In this document: positions 32,979 through 45,044 of the stretch, in pieces
How the letters are laid out: each line of letters begins with the position of its first letter
Position numbering within the stretch: position 1 is the stretch's first letter
Origin: Onchocerca volvulus
Taxonomy: Eukaryota; Nematoda; Chromadorea; Rhabditida; Onchocercidae
Direction of reading: 5' to 3'
DNA length: 64,000 nt
NCBI GenBank assembly: GCA_000499405.2
Contig: HG738138.1
Location: 15,826,554 to 15,890,553 of the forward strand
The notes under the pieces: generated by a model
The model's database searches: none
Seen by the model: only the letters and a program-made list of their open reading frames with translations
What the model was told of the DNA's origin: nothing
Program-made: the position numbers and the translations under genes

Positions 32979-35446
32979 TATTCTTGTTAATTGTTTGAAA
33001 TCTGAAATTAAAGCATATTAGAATTATTTTTATTAATTGAGATGAAATCATTTTGAAATTTTCCTAATGAATGAATTTTACATAAATCAGGTTTTGAAAG
33101 TATGCAATCGAAGGTAAATTCTATCTCGTTGCTCAGCTTCATATTTTGATGATGTGGGAAAGTTTTTCTCGCTATTTACATATATAATCTGATGTTTGTA
33201 ATTTAGTCAGTTTCGTAGATTTCTCTTTCTTATGTCTCCCTTTATTTTTTTAATGGTTGGTTGGGTTATGCACGAACTCTCCGTTATTTATCAGAAAAAT
33301 TTGGATGATTTTTCATTTGCATATTTTGTAGTTATTTCTTCCCCGTCATGGAAATGTATCGATCATCAAAATATTTTACTGTTGCGAATATGTTGGTATA
33401 TATTGTGATAACTGACCAAATGCATTAAATTTGAAAACGCTAGAGATGTAATATTATTATAGCTAACAGTATAATATGAAGTAACTGTTTTGTCATCTAT
33501 TGCCGTCGAGATTTCCATAATTGGATAGTGGGGAGAAATTGATTGACTGATGATGGAAATTTTTTGAAAAGATTTCGAATTTGATAAGTTCAGTAAAACT
33601 GAAACGAACATTTATGGAGAGGAGTAATTTCAGATTTGTTTTATTTTTTATTTTTTATTTCTTTTCATTTTATGCAATTGCAAATGATATCATAGGAATT
33701 TTTTTTCACAATTTATAAGGAATATCACTCGACTTTTGATCAGTTTAAATGCTGGAATTTTATTGATTTTATTTCTGGTACTTCAGCATTCGGAAATTAT
33801 GCGTGCCTTTTGACTCCGAAATACTTGGATAGTCTGTGACAACTTTGGTGCATAACTTTTACATTCAATAAATTTAAAAATTTCTTTGATAATTGACGTG
33901 TTATATTATTACTGCTTGATTTTGAAAAAAATAAAATATATGTAGCGGTGATGTCCAGTTTATGATAGCAGATATATAAATTTAATTCACTGGTTGAACA
34001 TCCTTAGTCATTGAGATGCGTTATGGTATAATTTAAAGTTTCTTTTTGTTTGACCTCATACTTGGCTGATCTTTTGCCTTAAACACTGTTTCCAAATTAA
34101 ATTTTTACAGTAAGTAATGTTGACATGAAAATAATGTAACTCGTTAAAGATTTCATGCTTAGAACGAATTCCAACATTAAATTTCAAAAAATGAACTTTA
34201 AGTGCAACTTTGTTCTACTATCTATAATTGTATCGTGCTTGTTAGAAAATTAATAATAATGATTATTGTTAGATTTCTTAAATAAGTAATTAAAAAAAAG
34301 AAATACGAACACACTACATTTTCTCCATCAAACATGTTGGAAGAAAAAGACAATAATCATTATTATTGACTTTTTCTAAATTATCTGAAATTTTTATCTT
34401 TTCCAAAACATGTGACAACTCTCGTAGAATTTTTTCCTTAAAAAAAAAAAAAACAGTTTCAGGTAATTTTTCAATGATTTACAATGGAAATTCTTGTTAC
34501 ATGTTGGAAAAAAGGATACCAATTTCAAGTATTTTTGTAAATTTTGCGGGAAAGAAAATTACAGAGATTTCGGGAGAAGGGATACGAATGAGTATCTTGT
34601 CATACACTGATTAAAAAAAAGTACGAAACTCTGGAGAGAAGAGATATGAGGAAATATTTTTTTTAAATATGCTTAATATGAAATTTTTCTTTTTGCTTTT
34701 TACTTTTTCATTTTTCTCGTCTCTCCTCGAAACTTTTTAAAATAAATGAAATATAAATTTTTTTATAACTTCCAAAAGAGAAGAAAAAAAGGACAAATTA
34801 TGAAAAATATTTTCATCTATTTGTTTGTTTACTTATACTGTATTGTTTTCGGTCAGAATTTTTGGTCTAATTTAGCAGTATTAGTTAGAATGACTTCCTT
34901 ATCAATAGTAATGCACAGAGGTGATAAAAAGTTTTACTAGTTAGACTCATTCTTTTCCTATATACATTTTATATATTACTTTAAATAATGCATATATTTA
35001 CTTTTATAATCATTCCAAATGACATTAAATGCAAATTAATTAATTAAATGATACAAATATTTGCATAGTTCAAGTATTCCTGAAATATTTTACGATTTAG
35101 GTCATTATAAAAACAGTTAAATATTAACGTTATCTCTAATTTATCAATGAGATGATGCTAAATAATATAAAAAATACATAGCTAGAAAAATGCTGAGCTT
35201 ATACAATTCTACAGTAATAATGGCAATATTTCAAAAACCAGTTTAACTGGCATACCAGGAATTTTATGGTATGATAATGACATTTTCTAGCAATAATAAT
35301 TCTATATTTTTCTCTTTTCTTTATAGGGTTTTATTATTAAAACAAATTAAATTAACATTTTGTTTGGAGAAAAAAGATGTCCTAATAATTAAAGATATTT
35401 TAAATTTAAATCGGCTATTATATCAATTACTAATCACAGTTTTTTA
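32979..35446. other. Intergenic region between NAA10 and the repeat-exon membrane protein (convergent 3' ends)
   Basis: AT-rich, with the inverted repeat at 34242-34379 listed separately. No protein-coding exon is supported on either strand. Confidence 0.5.
34242..34379. repeat. Foldback element with about 30-bp arms
   Basis: The left arm 34242-34270 (TTAGAAAATTAATAATAATG...) and the right arm 34349-34379 are inverted copies, almost identical apart from a small gap. The loop is about 78 bases. It is probably a miniature inverted-repeat element. Confidence 0.7.
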
Positions 35447-38400
35447 TCACCATCCTTTCTTATCAGCGCCAAAGATATCTTGATTCACGGCTGCTAATGT
35501 TTGATAATTTGGATCAAATGTTCCAGCCTACAATATAAATCGATTTATGCTTTTTTTTTTTTTTTTTTGAAAATAATCAGTATAATTTCTTTTTTTCTCA
35601 TATTAACAAAAAATATATAACAGATTTTTTCCGAAGTGTTCAGCAGATACACTATTTTCAATTGATAGTAAACTTAGTATGAATACAGTATTTTCAGTCG
35701 ATAGTAAACCTGAAGTGAATATGGTACTTTCAGTTGATGGTAAACCTCAAGAATTATTGAAATATCTTATTTCATCCATTAGTATACTGTATTTTCCAAC
35801 GGACGGAAAGTAATATGAACTGCTGCAGCATCTCAATCTATCTAATAGCATAATCTTTTCAGTGGATAGCTAATAGTATAAAATATTAAAGTATCCTGTC
35901 GCATCTGTTAATATGATATTTCAAAGGAATAATAAAAAAAGTATAAACTAATGTAGCATTCTGTCCTATCTGATAATATGATATTTTTACTCTATAGTAA
36001 AATGGAAATCAATTACTGAATATTTATCTTATCTCAATGCCATCTTTTTCTTCGCCGTTTTTTATCAGATGTAAATTAAGTGATGGTGTGATCTGATAAT
36101 AATAATAGAAATTAAAAATTTACTTTTCTGTCTTGCTGATCAGGTGCTCGAATATTTGCTTGTTGTTGGTCTACTTTTTTATCAGCACCAAAGATATCTT
36201 GATTTACAGCAGCTAATGTTTGATAATTTGGATCAAATGTATCTACCTGTATAATTTATAATTATAAATTCTTTTCAAATTATTAATAAATAAAGGCATG
36301 ACAGGAATTAGCATAAAAAATGTATATTAAAAATAAAGATAAATCAGTTCGTTTTTCCTTAACTTAATCATTTATAAAAATAAGAATAGCGATGAAAGAT
36401 ATTGGAAAATGAAAAAAGGAAATTTCTTTGAAAATGAAAGTTTCTTTTCCGTTTTATTCTCCTTTCGTTTTTTTCTTTTTATTTTATATTTCATATCATT
36501 ATCATCAAGTTATAGGATAAAAAAAAAAAATTACAATACAAATTACAATTTCTTTTTTTTTTTTAAATTTTGCAATAATGAATTTATTCATTTGTTAACG
36601 AAATAATTGTTTGACATCAAATTAATCAATCAATTAATCAAATATTTTAATAAAAAAGAATTTATCAATTTTTTCTTGCATACCTTCCCTTGTGGCATAT
36701 CAGGAGCACGAACAGGTGTAGGTAAACTAACTTTTCTGTCAGCACCAAAGATGTCACCACCGATACCAGCCAATGTCTAAAATAAAAATTTCTATTAGCA
36801 AAATAGAGGCATATTTGGGATTCCTTCAAAAATTAGTTTTTTCAATCTTTTAATTTCATTTTCTTTGTAATCTTTTTATTTAATTTTATTTTTTCATGTC
36901 ACTTTTTCCTTTCATGTTAATTTTATTATTTCATGTTACATATGTTACAGATAGCACAAACTTTTAGAAATTTCAAGTTTTTTTTTTCCTTGAAATTAAT
37001 AATGAATTACCTGATAATTTGGATCATGTGTACCGGCTACACCACCTTGTTCAATTGGTTTCTTTGGTTCAATACCTCCGGCTGCTTTATCCATTCCAAA
37101 TATATCACCACCTATACCGGCCAAAGTCTAATTTTGTAAAATATATATAAATATTTTTGCAGAATAGCTTAATCATTTGATGAATGAAAATTTTTCAATT
37201 TTAAGATTTGATTTCTTCTACCACTCGAGTTTAATTAATATCCAAACAATTTAAATTACAGATTTTATTTTTAAAAGTTTTGAAAAAATACAAAAAAATT
37301 GAAACGAAATATTGGGATTGTCTTCTTTTTTTTTTTTCAAAATTGGTTGTATTATTTCTTTTAAGTGACGGGATAAAATTTAATTAGATAGTCTTAATTA
37401 CCTGATAGTTTGGATCGTGTGTAGCAGCCATTCCAGCTTTTTGTGGTGGCATTGGTAATGCTACTGGGCTATCGCCAAGTTTCTTATCACCACCAAATAT
37501 ATCAGCACCAATTCCAGCCAAGGTCTAGATGATTCTTTTTTTTTTTTAATTTTTTCCATAATTATATTATGATTTAGAAAAAGGGACTAATGGAAATATC
37601 AAACTGAAATAAAATATTTTTGAGTAATGTCTAATAAAATTAAACATGCTTTTTGAGTTTGTTAAATACGAAAAAAATAAAATAAAATAAATAAAAAATT
37701 AAAAATTTGGGTTGCATAATATGAACAATTATTAAAACTACATCTATTAATATTGATTATTGAAATATATTGATAATGATTATGAAAAATATAATATTAA
37801 TATTGATTATTGAAGTATATGATGTATTGAAGTTAAAATTCTGTGATTTATCGTTGATTAATTCGCATTATTAAAAAAACAAGCAGGATTTTTGAATTAA
37901 ACGATGAAAATACAGAAATAAGTTTTAAATTTTTTTCCTACTTTTCGAAATAATTTTTTTCTATTTTTCCATTTTCATTTTTACTTTCAATAAACATTTT
38001 CCATTTAGAAAGAAAAAAGTTTCTTGTTTTTTTTTTAGTATTTTTTTTTTTTTTTAAATTCAAGGAAGAGAAAAAGTTGAATATAAGCTTATTCAATATG
38101 ATTTAATTTTAGTTTTTGTTTTTTAACATACCTTTGCCAAATTTAAGTTATAATTTAACAAATTTAGTCAATTGTTAAGATTAAAGACTATAAATAAATA
38201 AACAAATAAACATAACATGATAAAAAAGGCATTACTTGATAATTTGGATCATTCGTTCCAGCCATTCCACCTTGAGTTGGTGGTTTTGGTTGTTGAGGAG
38301 GTGGGATAGGAGCTGGCTTTTTACCATTCTTCCGGGGCTTTGCTGCAATGTAAATTTTTCAAATAATTTAAATGTAAATATTTTCAAATAAATTTAAATA

Positions 38401-39100
38401 GGTACCATTAACTTTTTTTTTCAACAGTTTACTTACTTCTCTTATTAATTTCAACAATTTACTTACTTCTTAACATTGTTTCATCCAACTTCTCTTCATC
38501 CTCATCAGCTTCAGAATCTGATCCCTTTTTTTTCTTCTTCTTTCTCTTCTTTTTCTTCTTTTTCTTAAATATTCATTTAATTCATATTTCAATAGGCTTA
38601 CCAATGATGATAAGCTTATTAACTGATAGAAATTTCGAATATTTTAACGATTTGACAAAAAAATTTGTCGAAACTTAATAATTACTTAATTTTTGGTTAA
38701 TCATTAACATGCAAATTTTATTTGTCATATTTTTTTTGGCCATTCAAATTTTCTCACTTATAACGTTTTCATTGCAATTATCAATAATTGATAAAAATAT
38801 GTTCTAGCTAAAACTTTATCGATTTTAAATTTATCATATTAATCAAATTGCAATGCATTTGATAAGGAATTTTAATTTTAAATTTAATCAAAAAAGGAAA
38901 TAACAAATTAGGCGCTTTTTTTGTAAAAAAATTTGGATTTTGTCAAAAATAGGAGATTTATAACATACTTTACAGCAACAGCAACATATTGGCAAAGTAT
39001 ATGTTATGACTGATAAAAATTGCAGTGTAACATGTGAGATGATAATGAATGAAATGACAAATTCGAGTATTGATGACATTTTGGTAAATGTTACATCCAT
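35447..39100 (-). CDS. Single-pass membrane protein with duplicated DPNYQTLA exons, 8 exons
   Basis: Minus-strand exons: 38969-39100, 38467-38563, 38236-38342, 37402-37524, 37011-37127, 36684-36776, 36124-36246, 35447-35527. Phases fit throughout and give 290 residues. Residues about 9-38 are one hydrophobic membrane segment, followed by five cysteines (likely palmitoylated), a run of lysines and the acidic stretch GSDSEADEDEEKLDE. A proline-rich linker leads to a tail with five copies of DPNYQTLA followed by DIFG.DKK-like motifs. Exons 4-8 are all bounded by phase-0 introns and each adds one unit (for example TLAGIGGDIFGADRK, TLAAVNQDIFGADKK). Exons 7 and 8 are the most alike, a recent duplication. 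The exon 2 acceptor is TTTAAG. I recall no named family; it is probably nematode-specific. The tail should lie in the cytosol if the N-terminus is outside. Intron 7 has a degenerate tandem repeat. Confidence 0.85.
35640..35760. repeat. Degenerate tandem repeat in the last intron of the repeat-exon gene
   Basis: Three copies of about 36-48 bases share TATTTTCA.TTGATAGTAAAC.T.A (near 35654, 35690 and 35727). Looser copies with TATCTAATA.TAT.ATATTTTCA continue to about 36000. Confidence 0.55.
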
Positions 39101-39212
39101 TAATTTTAATTTGTTTTATAAATTTCTAATGGATTTCTTTTTTTTTCCTCTTCCTTTCCTTTCTCCTTCTCTCTTTCCTATTATATCCACAATATGTATA
39201 ATTTTTGGTTAT

Positions 39213-39214
39213 CT
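39213..39214 (-). promoter_or_regulatory. Candidate spliced-leader acceptor of the repeat-exon membrane protein
   Basis: On the minus strand a run of about 13 T followed by CAG ends here, roughly 110 bases before the start codon. It is the best trans-splice acceptor upstream of the gene. Confidence 0.4.
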
Positions 39215-41089
39215 GAAAAAAAAAAAAAGGAAGTAGATTCGTTATATTTACTAGCCGTTGTGGGCTTAATTTTACCTATCCTTGATTAAGGAGAAAAATT
39301 TGCAGTTATGGTTTGTTTGTTCAACTGTCGAATTAATAATATAAGCAAAGCTTTTCCCGATTTCAGCAAGAAAAAATTTCATGTAAATGATTAAACTTTT
39401 TTAAGAAGTACTTTAATTAATTAAACCTTGATCAATCAATCATGATTAATCATTGAATTAACTATTTGGATGGATTCTTTGTGGCTAACAACAAATATTT
39501 ACCAATTCGAAAACTATTAAATTAATGTAAATGATAAATTTCGATTGGATCATTTCATCTATTATAATTAATTGCCTAATTTTGTAAGGTTATTTGCCAA
39601 ATTAAGATTTTAAAATTAGAGGTAATTCCTTTTCATTAAAAAAAAAAGGAAAAAAAAGCAAATATTCTATTCGACTTATACCGCAAATTTCTAAGTTACA
39701 AAATAATTAATTTAAAAGCTATTAATGAATTTCAAATTTCGTTTATAATAATAATTTACAATTATGAATGACACTTAGTAATTTGAGTGGAAAGTAAAAG
39801 TATATCTGGTACTTTTCCAAGTAGTAAAAGTATATCCGATATTTGTGAATGCAACCACTCGCTTAACAAGAATAGAATTCAAAATAATCTAATATAATTG
39901 CAAATCAAGAGTTTTATACGAAACTTTATTTCTTAATTTCCTTTTCTCTTCTTATTTTTGCAAATTTTATCTCATATGAATAAATATATCGAGAAATCCG
40001 AGAGTTATTGAATGAAACAATAAAAACTATTACAAGTCGTATTTCCTCGAATTATGTATTAATAATTAACGAAGAAATACGATAACAGCATTTTTTTTTT
40101 TTTTTTTTGGCGGAAATTTCCAAATATTTATAATTTTTTGGTATAAAAATTGAATCCCAATTCAATTCAATGGTTAAATTAAATTCTAAACGTAATAAAT
40201 TAAGTTTCACATGAATCAGTTTGAATCTTTATCTTCTTATGCTTCATTTAAAACAGTAATTCTAATAATAGTTTCGAAGATTTATCAAAAGAAAATTTAT
40301 TTGATCATTTATTTAAAATATTTGCAAGAAGATGAATATGTATTAAATTTTAATTTGAATTTCAAATCTAAAGTTTAAATTTTACAAGACTGTTCCACAA
40401 TAAATTCACTGATTTAACTTTAGCATTATTTAAATGATAAACATGATAACAATATGGAATAGGATGATCGAAAACGAAAATTTCGGCTAGAAAAAGGAAT
40501 TCTGTATCCGATACAATGATTTAAACATGATCGATATCTGAGAATAGTTATTTCTTACTTCCGACGAGCAATTTTTAATATCCGAGAAAAATGAATCAAT
40601 CGATATTTCTATTGCTGTAAAAAATTTTTGATTCAATTACATAAATGCTATGAATTGTAGTACGTTACAGTAATTTATATATATATATATATATATATGA
40701 GAAATAGACTTATGTGACAACACGTCAAAAAGGGCAGAGTTACGCGATAACACGTCCAAATTACCAAATGCACAATGTTTATGTGGCAGATGTTGTTTTC
40801 TGAACGAATATAATCTTTGATGTTGACATTCTTTTGGCCATGAAGTTACTTGGGCGATCGCATGTTTAGGTTGATCTAGGATTGCATTTTTCTCTTAATT
40901 AAAATTTTAAATACTATATTAAGTATAAAACTTTAAAAGATTGTTGTTTGAAGTTCATTAAAACAAAATTAGTCAGATGTAAATTAATAGTGACTGGTCA
41001 AATTAAAATCATTTAATCACACATAGCGGCTGATTAAGTTAAAATCATTCGTCACAAACAGCAGATCAGATTAAAATCAATGTCATTAA

Positions 41090-41187
41090 TAATGAGATAA
41101 CACAGCAGCTGATCAAATCAAAATTAATTGTCATGCAGTAATGAGATAACACAGCAGCTGATCAAATCAAAATTAATTGTCATGTAG
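41090..41187. repeat. 49-bp tandem duplication within a decayed repeat array
   Basis: Two nearly identical 49-base copies (41090-41138 and 41139-41187) containing GATAACACAGCAGCTGATCA. Weaker copies of CAG.TGATCA.ATTAAAATCA upstream (from about 40995) suggest an older array. Confidence 0.85.
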
Positions 41188-41590
41188 TTATAAAATGACA
41201 TATCGATCCCTAATTCTGATAAAATTTAAATTTATAAACGAAATATTGCAAACTGGATAGAAAATAAAACAAGTTTGCATGGTTGAAATTGAAATCTTTA
41301 TTTTTTAAATTTTTTGATCTGGAAATTTGCCGGATTTCCATTTATAGACAATGCCGGACTTCAATTTAGATCACTCCGGATTCCCATTTAAATTATGCCA
41401 AAGTTCGATTTAGATCATACCGAATTTAAATTTACACAATTTCGAATTTCCGGACCAAACACGGGAGCTGATGCAATCACTGTTGGCATGATTTTATCCA
41501 CAACCCTCACAATACATGACAGAAATAAAAATCTATTGTAAGGGGCGTGCATTCTAAAGCGAAAATATGGTTACGATAACTATTATTTGG

Positions 41591-41776
41591 TTATTTTGCG
41601 ACAATGATTCGCAATGCGGCAAATAGTGCTACGCTGGCTGATAAGTTTAGATCGATAAGATATGTGGAGATTCCTATGATGTGAGAGAGTGTTAGACGCG
41701 GTGAGAGACAAAAAAAGTGTCTGATTTGGAAGATAGCAGAAATAGCATGATTGTTTTGAAACAATGTGTTATACAT
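41591..41776 (-). CDS. Weak candidate: small hydrophobic protein
   Basis: A 61-codon frame whose ATG lies 5 bases after CAATTTTTCTCAG on the minus strand, an arrangement that would suit a trans-spliced first exon. The product is rather hydrophobic (for example LSHIIGISTYLIDLNLSASV). I see no homologue, no clear donor and no second exon, so a chance frame is quite possible. Confidence 0.2.
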   Translation of the reverse strand: MYNTLFQNNHAISAIFQIRHFFCLSPRLTLSHIIGISTYLIDLNLSASVALFAALRIIVAK

Positions 41777-42450
41777 GGAAGCTGAGAAAAATTGTAAGTA
41801 TTAATATTGTGCAGTGATTAGTAATAACTGAGAATGGAAAAATGGGTTATGCTAGAAGAGACAATAGAGATTGGTAGGATTGATGAAATATTGCGTTATT
41901 TAAGATACGAGAGTAATAATTTATAAGTGATAATTATAACAATGGTTCAGGATAAAGTGGGATTTCGGAAATCTCTTTTAGTAAAAATGTCGGATTCCAT
42001 CCTTTACTTTCAACTTTTCTTTTTCGAAATTCTTTTTGGGTAATATCATTTTTTTTCTTTTTTTTCTTTTTTGTTATTTATTTGTCATTAATTTCGTATT
42101 ATATTTTATTAATTATTAATTCTGTTGGTCTGTTATTAATTTGAAGTGTTTGTGAATATTTAATGATATTCTTTTCGATCTGTTCTTTTAATAATATTCT
42201 TCGCTAATTTATTTTCAAGAAATTCAGATTTAATTCATTCGTGGACGATTAATAAAAGAATAATTCGTGCATTATCTACTCCATGAATTCCTTTCATATC
42301 CTTTTTCGACGATAAGATTTTTTAAATTAGTTTTATTATTAAAATCAAAGCTATCATTCGATGCAAATAGCTGATTAGTACATGTATTTTTCCATTTATT
42401 ATTTATGGTAAAAGCTCATATGCCAAACATTTTATTTTATAGTTTTTTCA

Positions 42451-42452
42451 CA
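42451..42452 (+). promoter_or_regulatory. Candidate spliced-leader acceptor of BROX
   Basis: GTTTTTTCACAG ends here, 38 bases before the BROX start codon, with a second weaker CAG at 42481-42483 region closer to the ATG. Either would place a spliced leader just upstream of the start. Confidence 0.45.
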
Positions 42453-42490
42453 GAACAAAAAGGATGGTTTTTTAACGAAGCAGATTTCAA

Positions 42491-45044
42491 ATGGCACATT
42501 GGTTCCATCGAAATCCAATCAAAGCAACAGAACATGCAGATTTTCTGCTCAAATCAATCCTAACCACTTCACAAACATCGAAAATTTGCAAGTATATTTG
42601 CAATTTTTATTTACTTTTGAATTGTATTTTTACATTTTTATGATATTTACTATGATATTTAGTAATATGCAGGATATTCAGCATTGCAAATTATTAGTTT
42701 AATTCGTTTCGTTTAATTTCGAAGGAATAAATGTTATATTGTGAAAAGCTTGATATCTGAATATAGTTAAAAATGTGTGTTTACGCATATTGTCGAGGTC
42801 TTTTTACGCACTGTAGTCATAATGCATTTCCAAGATACCCTCTGCAATAGGTCTGCGATGCATTGTATCTAAAGTGAGAACTGTATTTGTGATTGATGAT
42901 CAAATAAGTTGGTTAAGTTGGTAAGATTGAAATAGTAACATGATAAAGTAACAACTAAAATATGTAAAATCTTCTTTTCAGTGAGCTTCGCTTAAGGCGT
43001 GCGCATCTTTCGGAACATTTCAAAGATGCTAGTAATAATTTGGATGTGTTAGATGATGAATTCAAGCAATATCTATCGCTCTTTAGTGGTTTTATATTTG
43101 CTGTTGATCATGATAAGATGAAAGCTAGCAAACTTGCTACACTCCTTCGATTTCGATGGAGTAATTCGATGCTTGGCTTAGTAGCAACGTAAGCATCCAT
43201 TCTCGAACAATGTTTGGTTCTAAATAGAAATGGATTTATTCTGAACTGAAGTCCAATTTATTTATTTTATTATAAAACTGCTACTTCCAAGTAAGAAGTA
43301 ATTAGTCATTTAGTAATTTCAGTGAAGTCAATGACAGTTGGTTCGAAATGCTAAATATATGTGTAAATATGGCCTTATGGTTATCGAAACATGCTGCATG
43401 GATTGCAGCAAAAGATGAAGTATTTGAAGCTGATGCTAAAAAGGCACACACATGTTTGCGACGCGCTGCTGGAATATTGATATTTGTACGCGAAAATGCT
43501 GGTATCTTGCTTGGAAAAAATTGCGCAGGACTTTATTTTTCTTAAAATTTGGGATGAATTAAATAGAAAAAGAGCTAAACATTGTACTAGTTCACATTTA
43601 ATTTGCATATATTACTTTTATTTCATATTTACTGCGTATTTCGATCATTTCATTCACTTGACAAAGCATTTCATTTCAGATCGAGTTACTGGATTAACTT
43701 CATTTCCTGGTTCAGATTTTGATCCAGCAGTACTTACTGCCTATATCAATCAGTTCACAGCTGAAGCACAAGAAATTACCATGGCACGTGCTATCGAGTT
43801 GAAACATAGTCCTGGTTTAATTACAGCTTTAGCTTATGAGACTAGTCATTTGTTCACGCAAGCAGGTCAGTATTGGGGAAGATTTGCAAACGTTTTCCCT
43901 TTAATTTTTGAGTTGGTTGACTTATTGTTCAATTGCATTATTTTAGCTGCTAATGTTTATACTTTTAGGAATGAATTTTGATAAATATACTTTGTTCACC
44001 ATCATATTTTATTCATTTAAAAACAAATATTATTTATTCTCATACTTTAAACGTTTGAAAATAAGCACAAGCGTTGTATTTCTTTTAGCAGCTGGATATT
44101 TAATCCGAATTATTCTTTGACCTGGTGAGCATCTTTGCATTTATTGCAGTTAGAAAAGAAGTGATAAAATTTGGTAGTATTTAGATGAAAGCCTTGGAAA
44201 ATTGGATCAAGCGTTATTTGGAAAATGGCGTTATTATCTTCAATTTAAATCGCAAATATATACAGCATATGCTTATGCTTTTTTGGGTGAAAATCTGTTG
44301 TCTCAAGATAAATGTGGTGATGCAGTAAGAGCATGCAGAGAAGGCATTTCATGTTTTAATGTCGCTGTCGATTTTGCTGGAAAGTATCGTAAGACTAATG
44401 GGCCAGGTAAATTTTTGCTTATTCGCTATTAAGAAGAGAAAACGTAATGATATGTAAAACTAAACATAGCAAGTATTAAATACATCGGAAAAGAAAAAAA
44501 ATAGCGAATTTTTTTCAGAATTTCTCTCTACTTTTTTCAGGGAATTTTTAGAAACCACTGCTTTTTTTTCCAGGAACCATTGTAAAGCCGGAATCTCATC
44601 TATTTTTTCGCCGTGTTCGACCACTACTTGAACGACATATGGAAAAAGCTGAACGTGAAAATGGTTTTATTTATCACCAGAGAGTGCCGGATGTATGTCC
44701 AGAACTGGAAAGAAAGCCTACTTTTGGTTTGGTTGAAGCTGAGCCATTCATTCTTCCGAGCATGAGCCCAGTAATTGATATTTGTAACCCAATCTTACTG
44801 AATGCTATAAATTTTAATAAATGACGATGAGCTTTAATTTCATTTGGTTGCATTCGTTTTTGAGACTTCTTTTTTGTAGTTATGGACAGCTACTGCTTAC
44901 GCAGCATTTGATATATCAAAGGCAAAAATGCCGGATTTCTCGAAAGTAAAGAAAAGCAGCAAAACGTTGCCATCCGTACAGGAAGAGAAAGTCTATGAAA
45001 CGGAACGTGATCCGGGCAGTCTAAGTGGTTGTACGATTTCATGA
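42491..45044 (+). CDS. BROX: BROX, Bro1-domain protein with C-terminal CAAX box, 7 exons
   Basis: Bro1-domain protein related to ALIX; the family binds the ESCRT-III subunit CHMP4 and is farnesylated, acting at endosomal and nuclear membranes. Exons: 42491-42591, 42982-43188, 43323-43501, 43680-43865, 44185-44406, 44574-44770, 44880-45044; phases fit and give 418 residues (human about 411). The start MAHWFHRNPIKAT matches the human start, which fixes the ATG although it is not the longest frame. Further matches are AQEITMARAIELKHSPGLIT, YTAYAYAFLGENLL.QDKCGDA, NGPGTIVKPESHLFFRRV and ENGFIYHQRVPDVCPELERK. The protein ends CTIS, a CAAX prenylation signal equivalent to human CYIS. The Bro1 fold covers nearly the whole chain. 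Confidence 0.96.

Larger units (their letters stand above)
39240..42440. other. Divergent intergenic region before BROX
   Basis: AT-rich spacer with a TA repeat (about 40676-40698), a 49-bp tandem repeat (listed) and a set of loosely repeated phrases like GCCGGA.TTC.ATTTA (41327-41460). A 61-codon minus-strand frame at 41591-41776 is listed separately as a weak candidate. Confidence 0.5.
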
